Assembly: GCF_042648145.1 (NCBI RefSeq)
Contig: NZ_JBHRWV010000008.1
Location: 230,369-294,368, forward strand
Length of the DNA stretch: 64,000 bases
Direction of reading: 5' to 3'
From: Salinicoccus sesuvii
GTDB taxonomy: Bacteria; Bacillota; Bacilli; Staphylococcales; Salinicoccaceae
A program made the translations under genes and the position numbers. The notes below the pieces were generated by a model. The model did not search any database. It had not been told where the DNA came from and was given only the letters and a program-made list of their open reading frames with translations. This document shows, in pieces, positions 1 through 9,159 of this stretch (the stretch's first letter is position 1; every line of letters starts with the position of its first letter).

Positions 1-1310
1 CACTCGACCTGTTGAATATTTACATTGATATTGAGCTCTGCCAAGGATTCCTGCAGCCAGATAGCCATATCCCTACGCTCAGGGTTATCTTCGTTTACCA
101 TAAGATTGACATCGAATCCATCTTCATAACCTGCTTCAGCCAACAATTCACGCGCTTGGTCCATGTCGTATTCAGGACCTTCAAGACTATCACTGCTTCC
201 TAAAATACCGGGTGCGAGTGGACCTGCTGCTGGCGTACCAGAATCATTGTAGACACCAGACAATACAGCTTCCTTGTCAAATGCATGCGTAATCGCAGTT
301 CTCACCTGGGGATCATCGAACGGTTCCTTTTGAGTATTGAAACCGATATAGTCGATGGATACAGAGTCTGTACGTTCCAGTGTGACATCGTCATTGTTTT
401 CCATACGCTCAATATTATTGGATTCTACTTGGGCAATAAAATCAGATGAACCTGTTTCTAGCTCAGCAATTCTAGAGCCTGTTTCAGAAACTACTTTGAA
501 GGTCGCAGAATCGATTGTCGGCGCACCATCCCAGTAATCTTCGAAAGCAACAAGCTCTGTACTTTCACCTGGATTTCTATTCTCGAACTGCAGGTATCCA
601 GAACCAGTCGGATTCTGTTCTACAACACTACCGATATACTGGCTGATTGAATCAGCAGCATCCTCGTATTCGCTGTCACCTGCTTCGCGTGCTTCGTAGT
701 ACTCGTCAGCAGTCATGTCGAGCCCAGCCTCATCGATTGCGTTCTGATAGTCCTCGTCAATAAGATCACCGCTCATCATTTTCCCTGCGCCATGAGTCAG
801 GTGGTTGATAAGTGGTGCGAATGGATATTCCGTGACGATTTCGACTTGATAGTCATCGACTACGTTCACTTCCTCAATCATCTCTAGCACAAAAGCACGC
901 TCAGAAGCAGCTGCGGGTTCCAAGAGACGATCCAGATTCTTCTTGACCACGTCAGCATTGAACTCACTACCATCATGGAAAGTGACGCCTTCCCTCAAGG
1001 TGAATAGCCATGTGGTGTCATCAGTCTGTTCCCACTCCGTCGCAAGCAGTGGTGCCACTTCGAGGTTCTCATCTTGTACAACAAGCCCTTCGTACATCGT
1101 ATCCCTCACCTGTTCAGACGGCACGTCATTACTGCCATGTGGATCCATGGACACTGCGTCACTCGGGAAAGCAAGGACCATATCCCCGCCGCCACCAGAC
1201 GTTTCTTCACCCTCAGCATCTGAGTCCGGCTCGACACTACTATCATCAGTACACGCTGCTAATACCAGTACGAAAATACTGATCAGCAGGAATTTCAAGT
1301 AATTCTTCAT
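1..1310 (-). CDS. oligopeptide ABC transporter substrate-binding lipoprotein (partial, C-terminus outside window)
   Basis: Extracellular solute-binding protein, family 5 (OppA/DppA type), which captures peptides for the ABC importer encoded at 3.4-7.4 kb. The reading frame is open from the ATG at 1310 to the window edge, giving 436 codons. A lipoprotein signal ends in LAAC with Cys20 as the lipidated residue, so the mature protein is anchored outside the membrane. The family features MDPHG, YEGLV and TWLFTLREGVTFHDG follow. A ribosome binding site AGGGGGAA lies 7 nt upstream. It is clearly paralogous to the next gene (1491-3152) along its whole visible length, so this is a tandem duplication that has diverged. 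The substrate cannot be read from sequence; a nickel or other non-peptide ligand is possible in this family. Confidence 0.9.
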   Translation of the reverse strand, partial: MKNYLKFLLISIFVLVLAACTDDSSVEPDSDAEGEETSGGGGDMVLAFPSDAVSMDPHGSNDVPSEQVRDTMYEGLVVQDENLEVAPLLATEWEQTDDTTWLFTLREGVTFHDGSEFNADVVKKNLDRLLEPAAASERAFVLEMIEEVNVVDDYQVEIVTEYPFAPLINHLTHGAGKMMSGDLIDEDYQNAIDEAGLDMTADEYYEAREAGDSEYEDAADSISQYIGSVVEQNPTGSGYLQFENRNPGESTELVAFEDYWDGAPTIDSATFKVVSETGSRIAELETGSSDFIAQVESNNIERMENNDDVTLERTDSVSIDYIGFNTQKEPFDDPQVRTAITHAFDKEAVLSGVYNDSGTPAAGPLAPGILGSSDSLEGPEYDMDQARELLAEAGYEDGFDVNLMVNEDNPERRDMAIWLQESLAELNINVNIQQVE

Positions 1311-1409
1311 CTATTATTCCCCCTATGGTCATCTTCTCCCATCATCCAGTTCCTATGTATACTTGGGATACTACAATCTTATAACAGCAAGAGTATTCTT
1401 TCAATAAGG

Positions 1410-1424
1410 AATATTCAGAAATAT
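1410..1424. promoter_or_regulatory. weak CodY-like box upstream of the first binding protein
   Basis: AATATTCAGAAATAT matches the CodY consensus AATTTTCWGAAAATT at 12 of 15 positions. It lies 100 bases upstream of the start at 1310. Boxes with three mismatches can be functional in low-GC Gram-positives, and the importer operon nearby has a much better box, so joint control is plausible but unproven. Confidence 0.35.
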
Positions 1425-1430
1425 AAAGGG

Positions 1431-1471
1431 GGAAAGAAACAGTCAATATACAATTAAGGGCATATTGACTG
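1431..1471 (-). terminator. terminator after the second binding-protein gene
   Basis: A perfect 10-bp inverted repeat (CAGTCAATAT at 1440-1449, ATATTGACTG at 1462-1471) is followed on the minus strand by a T-rich run. It separates the two binding-protein genes into independent transcription units. Confidence 0.7.
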
Positions 1472-1490
1472 CTCCCACATCCAAAGCTTC

Positions 1491-3152
1491 CTAATTTCGC
1501 AACGTAACATTTCTAAAGTCCGGCTTATTGTAGCGGTCGATTGTGAGTCCTTCAACTTCATCACGATAAGCATTTGTACTCTCAGCCTGCCTCATGAATA
1601 TCGATGGCGCTTCTTCTATCAGCATTCTTTGCGCTTCTTGATAAATCTGTTCGCGTGCCTCTATATCGCTCTCCTGTCTGCCAGCTTCAAGCAGCCCATC
1701 TAGTTCGTCATTTTCAAAGAAGAAGCGATTGCCCTGACTGCCGATCATTGAAGAATGGTACAGCGGCCATAGCCCCTGGTCCGGGTCTCCTGTGGTATTT
1801 GGTAATCCTAGCAGGAATATGTCGTGATCACCTGTGCTAGCTCTCTCAAGGTATGCTCCCCATTCGATTTGCTCTACTGTCGCCTCTATATTTAAAGTTG
1901 CGAGCGCTTCTTGAAGATATATTGCTACGTCAATCCTCTCTGGTGCATCATTCGTAATAATGGAAACCTCGAAGCCATCTTCATAACCTGCTTCCTCCAT
2001 GAGCGCTTTGGCACGATCTACATCGTATTCCAATACTTCGATAGTGTCATCATACCCCAGCACTTCAGGTTGCAGTGGCCCATTAAGTGCTCTACCTGTT
2101 CCGTTGTAAATACCTTCAAGAACCTCTTCTTTGTCGAATATGTGAGTAATGGCCTGCCTCACTCTTTTATCATCTAGAGGTTCCTTACTCGTGTTGAAAC
2201 CGACATATTCCATGGAGATAGAATGGAAAGTAAACATATGTGTTTCTGGATTATCTTCTATTCTCTCAATGCTACTTGAATCGAACCCGCTAATCATATG
2301 TGAAGTACCTGTTTCAAGTTCAGCGAGCTGGGAGCCTGATTCTGCTACAACTTTGTACGTAACTGTATCTAGTTTCGCTGGTGTCCCCCAGTAGTCATCG
2401 AATCTAGATAGAGTCGTCGACTCCCCGGGGTTACGTGTTTCTAGCTGAAGATAACCCGTACCGATTGGTTTTTGTTCCACTATTGTATGTAGGTATTCAG
2501 AAATATCATCACTGATTTCGTTATATCTTTCTATATCTGTCTCCCTTAGACTATAGAAATCCTCGACTGTAATATCAATATCCGCTTCCTCAAGTGCATT
2601 ACTGTAATCTTCATCGATGACCCGCTTACTTATCATACCGCCACCATCATTTGTAAGATGGTTAAGGAGGGGAGCAAATGGATATTCAGTTGTAATCTCG
2701 ACTTGATACTCATCTAAAATCTCAACAGACTCTATCATTTCAAACAGGTTCACGCGAGGAGAAGCAATACCCGGGTCCACTATCCTGTCAAAGTTGGCTT
2801 TGACGACTTCCGCATTAAATGGACTACCGTCGTGGAAAGAAACATCTTCTCTCAAGGTAAATAACCAAGTTTCATCATCCACCTGCTCCCACTCCTCTGC
2901 TAGCAACGGTTCAATTTCCAGTTCTGCATTCTGGGTGACCAGCCCTTCATAAATCGTGTTGCGCACTTTATCTGAAGGTAAGTCACTACTACCATGGGGA
3001 TCTAGAGATACAAGATCACTGTTCGTAGAAAGTATAAAATCCCCACCGCTCTGACTCTGTGATTCAGTTTCTGATCCAACATCGCCATCATCCGTGCACC
3101 CTGCGAGTACTAAAAAGCAAAAAAACGAAAATACGATGGTTACCTTTTTCAT
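1491..3152 (-). CDS. oligopeptide ABC transporter substrate-binding lipoprotein
   Basis: Family 5 solute-binding protein of 553 residues, full length for the OppA/DppA group. The signal peptide ends in LAGC with Cys19 as lipid attachment site, followed by an acidic Ser/Gln-rich linker. SLDPHG, YEGLV, TWLFTLREDVSFHDG and the C-terminal FMRQAES region follow the family layout. The start at 3152 has AAAAGGAG upstream. It is a paralog of the truncated gene at the left edge and is divergent from the permease/ATPase operon starting at 3447, an unusual arrangement because binding proteins are often in the same operon as their permeases. Two binding proteins feeding one transporter would widen ligand range (inference). 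Confidence 0.92.
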   Translation of the reverse strand: MKKVTIVFSFFCFLVLAGCTDDGDVGSETESQSQSGGDFILSTNSDLVSLDPHGSSDLPSDKVRNTIYEGLVTQNAELEIEPLLAEEWEQVDDETWLFTLREDVSFHDGSPFNAEVVKANFDRIVDPGIASPRVNLFEMIESVEILDEYQVEITTEYPFAPLLNHLTNDGGGMISKRVIDEDYSNALEEADIDITVEDFYSLRETDIERYNEISDDISEYLHTIVEQKPIGTGYLQLETRNPGESTTLSRFDDYWGTPAKLDTVTYKVVAESGSQLAELETGTSHMISGFDSSSIERIEDNPETHMFTFHSISMEYVGFNTSKEPLDDKRVRQAITHIFDKEEVLEGIYNGTGRALNGPLQPEVLGYDDTIEVLEYDVDRAKALMEEAGYEDGFEVSIITNDAPERIDVAIYLQEALATLNIEATVEQIEWGAYLERASTGDHDIFLLGLPNTTGDPDQGLWPLYHSSMIGSQGNRFFFENDELDGLLEAGRQESDIEAREQIYQEAQRMLIEEAPSIFMRQAESTNAYRDEVEGLTIDRYNKPDFRNVTLRN

Positions 3153-3357
3153 CGATACACTCCTTTTTATTTTCCTACTAAATAACTATGCATTATTCAT
3201 GATTTCATGTTATATTAACAATTTCAATAGTGCAATGCCTCGAACCGAAATAATTTGATTTATCTGGAAACATCAGTCTCCCACTTTTTTCTGGAAGGTG
3301 ATCGTGTAAACCTCTCCTAAACAAAGAAGGTAGACAATTTCTATGTCCTTATAAACA

Positions 3358-3386
3358 TTGATATATTGGATCGAGATATGTATCAT
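3358..3386 (+). promoter_or_regulatory. sigma-A promoter of the peptide importer operon
   Basis: TTGATA at 3358-3363 and TATCAT at 3381-3386 are separated by exactly 17 bases. Transcription would start near 3393, just before the CodY box and about 55 bases upstream of the first permease start. Confidence 0.6.
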
Positions 3387-3405
3387 TATGAATAACCAAT
3401 AAAAG

Positions 3406-3420
3406 AATTTTCTCAAAATT
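3406..3420. promoter_or_regulatory. CodY box of the peptide importer operon
   Basis: AATTTTCTCAAAATT matches the CodY consensus AATTTTCWGAAAATT at 14 of 15 positions. It sits just downstream of the predicted start of transcription, where bound CodY would block the polymerase. CodY represses peptide and amino-acid uptake when branched-chain amino acids and GTP are plentiful, which fits an oligopeptide importer. Confidence 0.75.
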
Positions 3421-3446
3421 CCATTAAGATTTCAGGAGGTCAGAGC

Positions 3447-4355
3447 ATGGCAGTTGCTTCTAAAGAAAGAATTCGTGATACCAGACCGGTAAACCCCCGG
3501 ATTAAAAGCCTAAAAGATACGTTTAGGCGCCTCAAAAAAAATAAATCCGCACTTGTTGGTTTTTATGTACTTTTATTCTTCTTCGTGGTATCCATATTTG
3601 GCGCACTTGATGCCAACTACGGTTTAACAGGTATAAGTTCAAATGCTACAAGTCTTTCAGAAAAACTGGAAAGCCCATCAGCCGCCCACTGGTTCGGCAC
3701 GGATCACCTGGGTAGAGATATTTTCATAAGAATATTACATGGTATGTACATAACATTGGGAGTAGGATTTGCAGCTACGTTCTTAGCAGGCCTTGTTGGG
3801 GTACCACTTGGTATTCTTGCCGGTTACTACGGCGGATGGTTTGACACTATCGTCATGAGAATCATGGACGTCCTGCTAGCCTTCCCAGGAATTTTGCTTG
3901 CGCTTGCGATCGTAAGTGTTCTTGGAGGCAGTACAATCAATGTAACAATTGCCATCGCAATCGGCGCTATTCCACAATTTGCCCGCATTGTCAGAGGGTC
4001 GACATTGACAACTAAAAAACTGGAATATGTCGATGCCATTCGGGCACTCGGTGCACGTGATGGGAAAATCATCTTCCAACACATACTCCCGAACATCATG
4101 TCACCAATTATCGTCAACACTACACTCTTCATCGCAACAGCGATACTTACTGCTGCTGGACTTTCATTCCTCGGACTTGGAGTACAGCCGCCGACACCTG
4201 AATGGGGTGCTATGCTGAATGACGGGAGAAACTATATGTATCAGGCAGGACATATCACACTTTTCCCTGGCATGATGATCGTCATCGTGGTACTTGCATT
4301 TAATTTATTCGGAGACGGATTGAGAGATGCACTCGATCCGAAAATGAGAAAATAG
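3447..4355 (+). CDS. peptide ABC transporter permease, DppC/OppC type
   Basis: Inner-membrane permease of 302 residues. It has a cytoplasmic N-terminus, a first membrane helix around residues 30-55, then a loop with HWFGTDHLGRDIF, the typical OppC/DppC signature, and five further helices. The EAA loop that contacts the ATPases is visible around residues 190-220 (DAIRALGARDGKIIFQHILPN). AGGAGGTCAG precedes the ATG. It is the first gene of a four-gene operon permease-permease-ATPase-ATPase; the usual B-before-C order is reversed here. It should pair with the next gene to form the translocation pore. Confidence 0.93.
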   Translation: MAVASKERIRDTRPVNPRIKSLKDTFRRLKKNKSALVGFYVLLFFFVVSIFGALDANYGLTGISSNATSLSEKLESPSAAHWFGTDHLGRDIFIRILHGMYITLGVGFAATFLAGLVGVPLGILAGYYGGWFDTIVMRIMDVLLAFPGILLALAIVSVLGGSTINVTIAIAIGAIPQFARIVRGSTLTTKKLEYVDAIRALGARDGKIIFQHILPNIMSPIIVNTTLFIATAILTAAGLSFLGLGVQPPTPEWGAMLNDGRNYMYQAGHITLFPGMMIVIVVLAFNLFGDGLRDALDPKMRK

Positions 4356-4365
4356 GAGGCATCAT

Positions 4366-5286
4366 ATGACTACATTTATCATTCGCAGACTACTACAGCT
4401 GATTCCTGTACTGCTTGGGGTGACCATACTGGTATTCAGCTTGATGCATCTGACTCCGGGTAATCCGGCGGTAATCATGGCCGGTGAAAGTGCGCCTCAG
4501 GCAACTGTCGAAGCGATCGAACAGCGTCTTGGACTGAACGACCCACTGCATGTCCAATACTTAAATTTCCTAGGGAATGCCCTGCAGTTGGATTTTGGCA
4601 CATCTATCAGGGATAACATCCCGGTATTCAGCCATATACAGCCAAGATTCCTAATCACACTAGAACTGACAATATATTCAATGATTTTTGCGATCGTTCT
4701 TGGACTTCTGGCCGGCATCGTTTCAGCCGTACGTCAATACACTATTTCTGACGTTGCTATCATGATCGTTGCACTGTTTGGTCTTTCCATGCCGAACTTC
4801 TGGCTTGGACTGATGCTCATCCAGTGGTTTTCAATCAATCTTGGGTGGTTTTCACCGACAGGCTGGGGAGATCCCGATCAGCTCGTCCTTCCTGTCATTG
4901 CACTGGGTACGGCGGGAGCCGCAATCATCGCACGCATGACAAGGAGCAGTATGTTAGATGTTATATCGCAAGACTACATTAGAACCGCGAGAGCAAAAGG
5001 CGTAAAAGAGCGCGTGGTTATATTCAGACATGCACTGAAAAATGCCATGATTCCTGTAGTGACGGTAATCGGCTTACAGTTCGGTTATTTCCTCGCCGGA
5101 TCGGTCCTTACCGAAAGCGTCTTTGCAATCAATGGCCTTGGTCGTCTCATTATCGATGCCATCCTACAAAGAGACTTCCCGATCGTCCAGGGCGCTGTAC
5201 TTGTTGTTTCAATATCTTTCGTTGTAGTCAATCTCATCGTTGATATATCCTACAGGTTCCTCAATAAACGCGTAGACCTAAACTAA
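4366..5286 (+). CDS. peptide ABC transporter permease, DppB/OppB type
   Basis: Permease of 306 residues with six predicted helices. The N-terminus shows the OppB/DppB pattern (LLQLIPVLLGVTILVFSLMH, then LTPGNPA). The EAA loop lies near residues 203-230 (DYIRTARAKGVKERVVIFRHALKNA). TAGGAGG precedes the ATG, 10 bases after the stop of the OppC-type gene, so the two are co-translated. With that protein it forms the membrane channel of the importer. Confidence 0.93.
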   Translation: MTTFIIRRLLQLIPVLLGVTILVFSLMHLTPGNPAVIMAGESAPQATVEAIEQRLGLNDPLHVQYLNFLGNALQLDFGTSIRDNIPVFSHIQPRFLITLELTIYSMIFAIVLGLLAGIVSAVRQYTISDVAIMIVALFGLSMPNFWLGLMLIQWFSINLGWFSPTGWGDPDQLVLPVIALGTAGAAIIARMTRSSMLDVISQDYIRTARAKGVKERVVIFRHALKNAMIPVVTVIGLQFGYFLAGSVLTESVFAINGLGRLIIDAILQRDFPIVQGAVLVVSISFVVVNLIVDISYRFLNKRVDLN

Positions 5287-5302
5287 GCTGGGAGTGACAT
5301 AT

Positions 5303-6319
5303 GTGTCAAAGAATATTCTTGATATAAAAGACCTGAGAACTTCCTTCTTTCTGGAAGGAAATGAAGTGCGGGCAGTCGATGGTGTAACATTCCAAGTGCC
5401 TGAAGGAAAGACACTCGGTATCGTCGGAGAATCAGGCTCCGGCAAGAGTATCACTGCGCTGTCCATCCTGCAGCTCATAGAAAATCCCGGTAAAATTGTC
5501 GGTGGTAGCATCAACTTCAAGGGAGAAGAACTCACAACAGCGAAGACATCCCGTATGCGAGACATTCGAGGAAATGAAATATCCATGATTTTCCAAGAGC
5601 CGATGACTTCACTTAATCCGGTCTATACCATCGGCCAACAGATGAGGGAATCTTATAAGATACACCAAGGTCTTGGTAAAAAGGAAGGCACAAAAAGAGC
5701 AATTGAAATGCTTGAACTCGTTGGTATCCCCTCCCCTGCCAAGCGTATCGACCAATACCCTTATGAATTATCAGGAGGTATGCGTCAACGTGTGATGATC
5801 GCCATGGCACTCGCATGTAGACCGGAACTCTTGATTGCCGATGAACCGACAACTGCACTTGATGTCACCATCCAGGCACAAATACTTGAACTTATCAAAG
5901 AACTTCAGAGCGATATTGGTATGAGCGTTATTATGATCACACATGACCTCGGTGTAGTGGCAGAAACATGCGATTATGTTGCCGTAATGTACTGCGGTAA
6001 AGTAGTCGAATATGCGGATGTCGAAACATTATTTGAAAATCCAAGACACCCCTATACGGTCGGTCTTCTTAATTCACTTCCACGCCATGATGTTGATCAA
6101 GATGAGCTAATTCCGATCAAGGGGAATGTGCCTGCACCGGACGAAATGCCGACAGGCTGCCGGTTTGCACCAAGATGTCCGCATGCATCCGATATATGCA
6201 GCAAGCTTCCTGAACTTGAGACTCAAGAAGACGGCAACGATGTTAGATGCTGGATCTATACTGAGGAATGGGATGGAGAGAAGGAGGTAGCAGTCTATGA
6301 CAGAGAACCTACTACTTAA
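5303..6319 (+). CDS. peptide ABC transporter ATP-binding protein, DppD/OppD type
   Basis: ATPase subunit with Walker A GESGSGKS at residues 42-49, signature LSGGMRQR, Walker B LLIADEPTTALD, the H-loop THDLG, and the C-terminal oligopeptide-transporter extension with GCRFAPRCPHA. I place the start at the GTG at 5303, giving 338 residues. The GGGAG Shine-Dalgarno at 5290-5294 lies 8 bases upstream of it and would overlap the earlier in-frame GTG at 5294, which therefore cannot be used efficiently. It overlaps the next ATPase gene by 23 bases. It supplies ATP hydrolysis for the importer on the cytoplasmic face. Confidence 0.93.
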   Translation: MSKNILDIKDLRTSFFLEGNEVRAVDGVTFQVPEGKTLGIVGESGSGKSITALSILQLIENPGKIVGGSINFKGEELTTAKTSRMRDIRGNEISMIFQEPMTSLNPVYTIGQQMRESYKIHQGLGKKEGTKRAIEMLELVGIPSPAKRIDQYPYELSGGMRQRVMIAMALACRPELLIADEPTTALDVTIQAQILELIKELQSDIGMSVIMITHDLGVVAETCDYVAVMYCGKVVEYADVETLFENPRHPYTVGLLNSLPRHDVDQDELIPIKGNVPAPDEMPTGCRFAPRCPHASDICSKLPELETQEDGNDVRCWIYTEEWDGEKEVAVYDREPTT

Positions 6320-7391
6320 AGTTGAGAATCTAAAACAGTATTTCCCGATTAAAGGTGGATTCCTCGGACGTACTGTTAACCATGTCAAAGCAGTTGATGA
6401 TATTTCGTTTTCTATCCGCAAAGGAGAGACTGTTTCTGTTGTCGGTGAGTCCGGGTGTGGGAAATCGACAACTGGTCGAGCCATACTCCGACTTGATGAA
6501 CCGACAGCCGGAGGAGTCGAGTTCGAGGGCAGAGATGTTCTCGGTATGAGTGCAAAAGAGATGCGAAAAATGCGCAGTGAGATGCAGATCATATTCCAAG
6601 ATCCCTATGCCTCACTTAATCCACGTAAGACCGTTCGCCAAACACTTAACGAGGCAATGGAAATTCAAAATGTGGTTCCTAAAAAGGAGCGTAACGCGCG
6701 CATCATTGAACTTATGGAGACAGTTGGACTTCAGAAGCACCAGGTAGATCGTTTCCCTCACGAGTTTTCAGGTGGTCAGAGACAGCGTGTCGGTATTGCG
6801 CGTGCATTGTCGGTGAATCCGAAACTCATCATCTGTGATGAGGCAGTGAGTGCCCTTGATGTATCTATCCAGGCACAAGTACTGAATCTGCTCAAGCGTC
6901 TACAGCGTGAGATGGGACTTACGTATCTTTTCATTGCTCACGATCTTGGTGTCGTCCGTCACATATCGGACCGTATCATAGTAATGTATCTTGGCAAAAT
7001 AGTCGAAATGGGCGACACGAAGAGTATTTTCGAGAACCCACAGCACCCTTATACGAAAGCACTGCTCTCTGCAATTCCCATCGCTAATCCGAAAAAGAAG
7101 TCGGAACGGATATTCCTGCGTGGAGACGTTCCTTCTCCAATCGATCCGCCAACAGGATGTCGTTTCCATACAAGATGTCCATTCGCCACGGATAAGTGCC
7201 GAGAAGAAGTACCTGTTTTAGAAGAAAAGGATGAAATCTACAAAGATAAGCACAGCGTTGCCTGTCATTATGCGCTCGATATACAACAAGGCAAGCACCA
7301 GCCAAAGTACAATATGACCGATGTACGCAAAAACCTCGACGATGAGGGCACAGACAACAAGAGTAAGGAAAAGGAAATCGAAAACGTATAG
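6297..7391 (+). CDS. peptide ABC transporter ATP-binding protein, DppF/OppF type
   Basis: Second ATPase subunit, 364 residues, with Walker A GESGCGKST, signature FSGGQRQR, Walker B LIICDEAVSALD, H-loop AHDLG and the C-terminal GCRFHTRCPFA motif of OppF/DppF proteins. The last 30 or so residues are highly charged and longer than in many relatives. AAGGAGG lies upstream of the ATG inside the end of the previous gene, so translation is coupled. It is the last gene of the importer operon and is followed at once by a strong terminator. Confidence 0.93.
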   Translation: MTENLLLKVENLKQYFPIKGGFLGRTVNHVKAVDDISFSIRKGETVSVVGESGCGKSTTGRAILRLDEPTAGGVEFEGRDVLGMSAKEMRKMRSEMQIIFQDPYASLNPRKTVRQTLNEAMEIQNVVPKKERNARIIELMETVGLQKHQVDRFPHEFSGGQRQRVGIARALSVNPKLIICDEAVSALDVSIQAQVLNLLKRLQREMGLTYLFIAHDLGVVRHISDRIIVMYLGKIVEMGDTKSIFENPQHPYTKALLSAIPIANPKKKSERIFLRGDVPSPIDPPTGCRFHTRCPFATDKCREEVPVLEEKDEIYKDKHSVACHYALDIQQGKHQPKYNMTDVRKNLDDEGTDNKSKEKEIENV

Positions 7392-7394
7392 GAC

Positions 7395-7425
7395 AAAAAA
7401 GGCCCCTCAATGAGGGGCCCTTTTA
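7395..7425. terminator. bidirectional terminator
   Basis: The stem GGCCCCTC / GAGGGGCC (7401-7419) is flanked by an A run on the left and a T run on the right, so it works both ways. It ends the importer operon on the plus strand and the DUF456 gene on the minus strand. Confidence 0.9.
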
Positions 7426-7430
7426 ATATG

Positions 7431-7916
7431 CTAGAAGACAAGCGCATCGAGCAGGAACCATATTACCATGAGTACATAGACGACTGCGTTGAATACTGCA
7501 CTTGAAACAAACGCAAGCAATGAACCTACAGATGCCTTGAACGCTTGGTTTAAGTCTCTGGAATTGATAAGTTCCACAACTAATACCAGCACAAAAGGCA
7601 CGAATATAATTCCAAACGGTGGATAGAGGAACATACCGACGACTACACCGACAATGGCGGCATATTCACCGCGCTTTGTCCCCCCATATTTTTTGACGAA
7701 ATAGCTGTTTGCGATAAAGTCGCTGAATAGGACCAAGACTGTCAATACAAATACGACGAGCCAGAACATCCAAGATAAGGTCTCACTGTTGATCAGAAAA
7801 TGATATACAAGAAAGCCGATCCAGAACATGAGTACCGAAGGTACAACAGGAAAAACCAGACCTGCAAATCCGATGATGAATGAAGCGACAACGACGAGCC
7901 ACCAGATAATCTCCAT
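7431..7916 (-). CDS. DUF456 family membrane protein
   Basis: A 161-residue integral membrane protein with about four to five hydrophobic segments and glycine-rich turns (GFAGLVFPVVPS near the N-terminus, GGTKRGEYAAIVG in the middle). These match the DUF456 family, whose function is unknown. The stop of the MFS transporter gene abuts its start (both near 7916), so the two are translationally coupled. A role supporting the exporter or in small-molecule stress is only a guess. Confidence 0.8.
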   Translation of the reverse strand: MEIIWWLVVVASFIIGFAGLVFPVVPSVLMFWIGFLVYHFLINSETLSWMFWLVVFVLTVLVLFSDFIANSYFVKKYGGTKRGEYAAIVGVVVGMFLYPPFGIIFVPFVLVLVVELINSRDLNQAFKASVGSLLAFVSSAVFNAVVYVLMVIWFLLDALVF

Positions 7917-9121
7917 TAAACTTCTCCTTTCTTAACTTCACTTTGTGTGAAGAAAAATAAAACAAATGCTGTGAATACGAACGCGCCTGCAATAAAGAAT
8001 GAGTACTCCAAGCCTACAATATCGCTGGCAAAGCCACCAAGTAGGTTGCCTAGCAGCTGACCGATAATCATCCCATTGGCAAATAGCGTTGAGGCATAGC
8101 CTGGGAAATCGGGAAGCAGGTCCTGGAAATAGCTAATGCCGAGCCCGAGAAGCACAGCTAGGAAGATGGCCAGAGGAAACTGACCGATAATCATTGCTGT
8201 AAAGTCATTAAATATACCGATTGAAAAGAAAAACAGGCTCCCAAGGAAAGCACCGACGATCAGAAGTGTTCTCGAACTGACCTTACCTGCAATGTAACCC
8301 ATCAGTATCATAAGCGGTACCTCAAGGCCTGCACAAAGGCTTGAAAGGATGCCGACACCCCGTTCTCCTGCTTCTAAGTACTGCGTTACATACAAAGGCA
8401 TATTCAGAAGATACATCCATTGTCCCACATGCAGCATGGTAAATGCTACAAATGGCAACAGCAGTGCAGGTGTTTTGAGAATATTAGGCGGTCTATTCCC
8501 TTCATAATCCCTTATTGTTGCAGCACTTTGTGGCGCTACTCGCTTCTTTGCGGGCTTAATTAGAATTGACAGACAAAGTACTAGAATAAACATGAGTACG
8601 GTACCGGTAAAAAGTCCATTGAATCCGTAAATACCGAGCAGTACAGAGCCAATCAAAGGACCAAAAAGAAAACCGAAGGAGAACATGGACCTGAGTACTG
8701 TATTTGCCATTACTGCCATGTTGGATCTATAGGCATTAATCGATTCGCGCGCTGATGCGTATAGTTGGGGCATGGCAGGTGCACCAAGTGCCGCAAAAAT
8801 AATGTAGGACAAAGCCAGAAGCCATACGTTGCCGATGACAAGATAGCTGCTAAAAGCAATAACCATCATCACCAGAGCACCGATAATCAGATACTTGCGA
8901 TCAAAAGCAAGATGGTCACTCTTCCTACCAACCATCGTATTCATCAGGAAACCGCCTACTGCGGTAATAGCCATAAATACGCCATAAGCTGAAGTCGACA
9001 TGCCATGGCGCTCCGTCATGAAGATAACCAGAAAAGGAGCTGTTAAGGAAACAGCCATTCCAAGTAGCATCATGTTAATCAGAAATAATCGATAATTCTG
9101 TATCCTGAAAAGTTCGCGCAT
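7916..9121 (-). CDS. MFS transporter, sugar-efflux (SET) type
   Basis: A 401-residue transporter of the major facilitator superfamily with about 12 hydrophobic segments. The MFS loop between helices 2 and 3 reads GRKSDHLAFDRK. The overall pattern, including YRLFLINMMLLGMAVSLTAPF at the N-terminus, resembles the sugar-efflux transporter (SetA/SetB) group. The substrate is not readable from sequence. It lies 38 bases after the LysR regulator gene and directly before the DUF456 gene, so the three probably form one operon controlled by that regulator. Confidence 0.8.
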   Translation of the reverse strand: MRELFRIQNYRLFLINMMLLGMAVSLTAPFLVIFMTERHGMSTSAYGVFMAITAVGGFLMNTMVGRKSDHLAFDRKYLIIGALVMMVIAFSSYLVIGNVWLLALSYIIFAALGAPAMPQLYASARESINAYRSNMAVMANTVLRSMFSFGFLFGPLIGSVLLGIYGFNGLFTGTVLMFILVLCLSILIKPAKKRVAPQSAATIRDYEGNRPPNILKTPALLLPFVAFTMLHVGQWMYLLNMPLYVTQYLEAGERGVGILSSLCAGLEVPLMILMGYIAGKVSSRTLLIVGAFLGSLFFFSIGIFNDFTAMIIGQFPLAIFLAVLLGLGISYFQDLLPDFPGYASTLFANGMIIGQLLGNLLGGFASDIVGLEYSFFIAGAFVFTAFVLFFFTQSEVKKGEV

Positions 9122-9159
9122 TTTACCAACCTGTTCTTTCTATATATAGTCTTCGGTAC

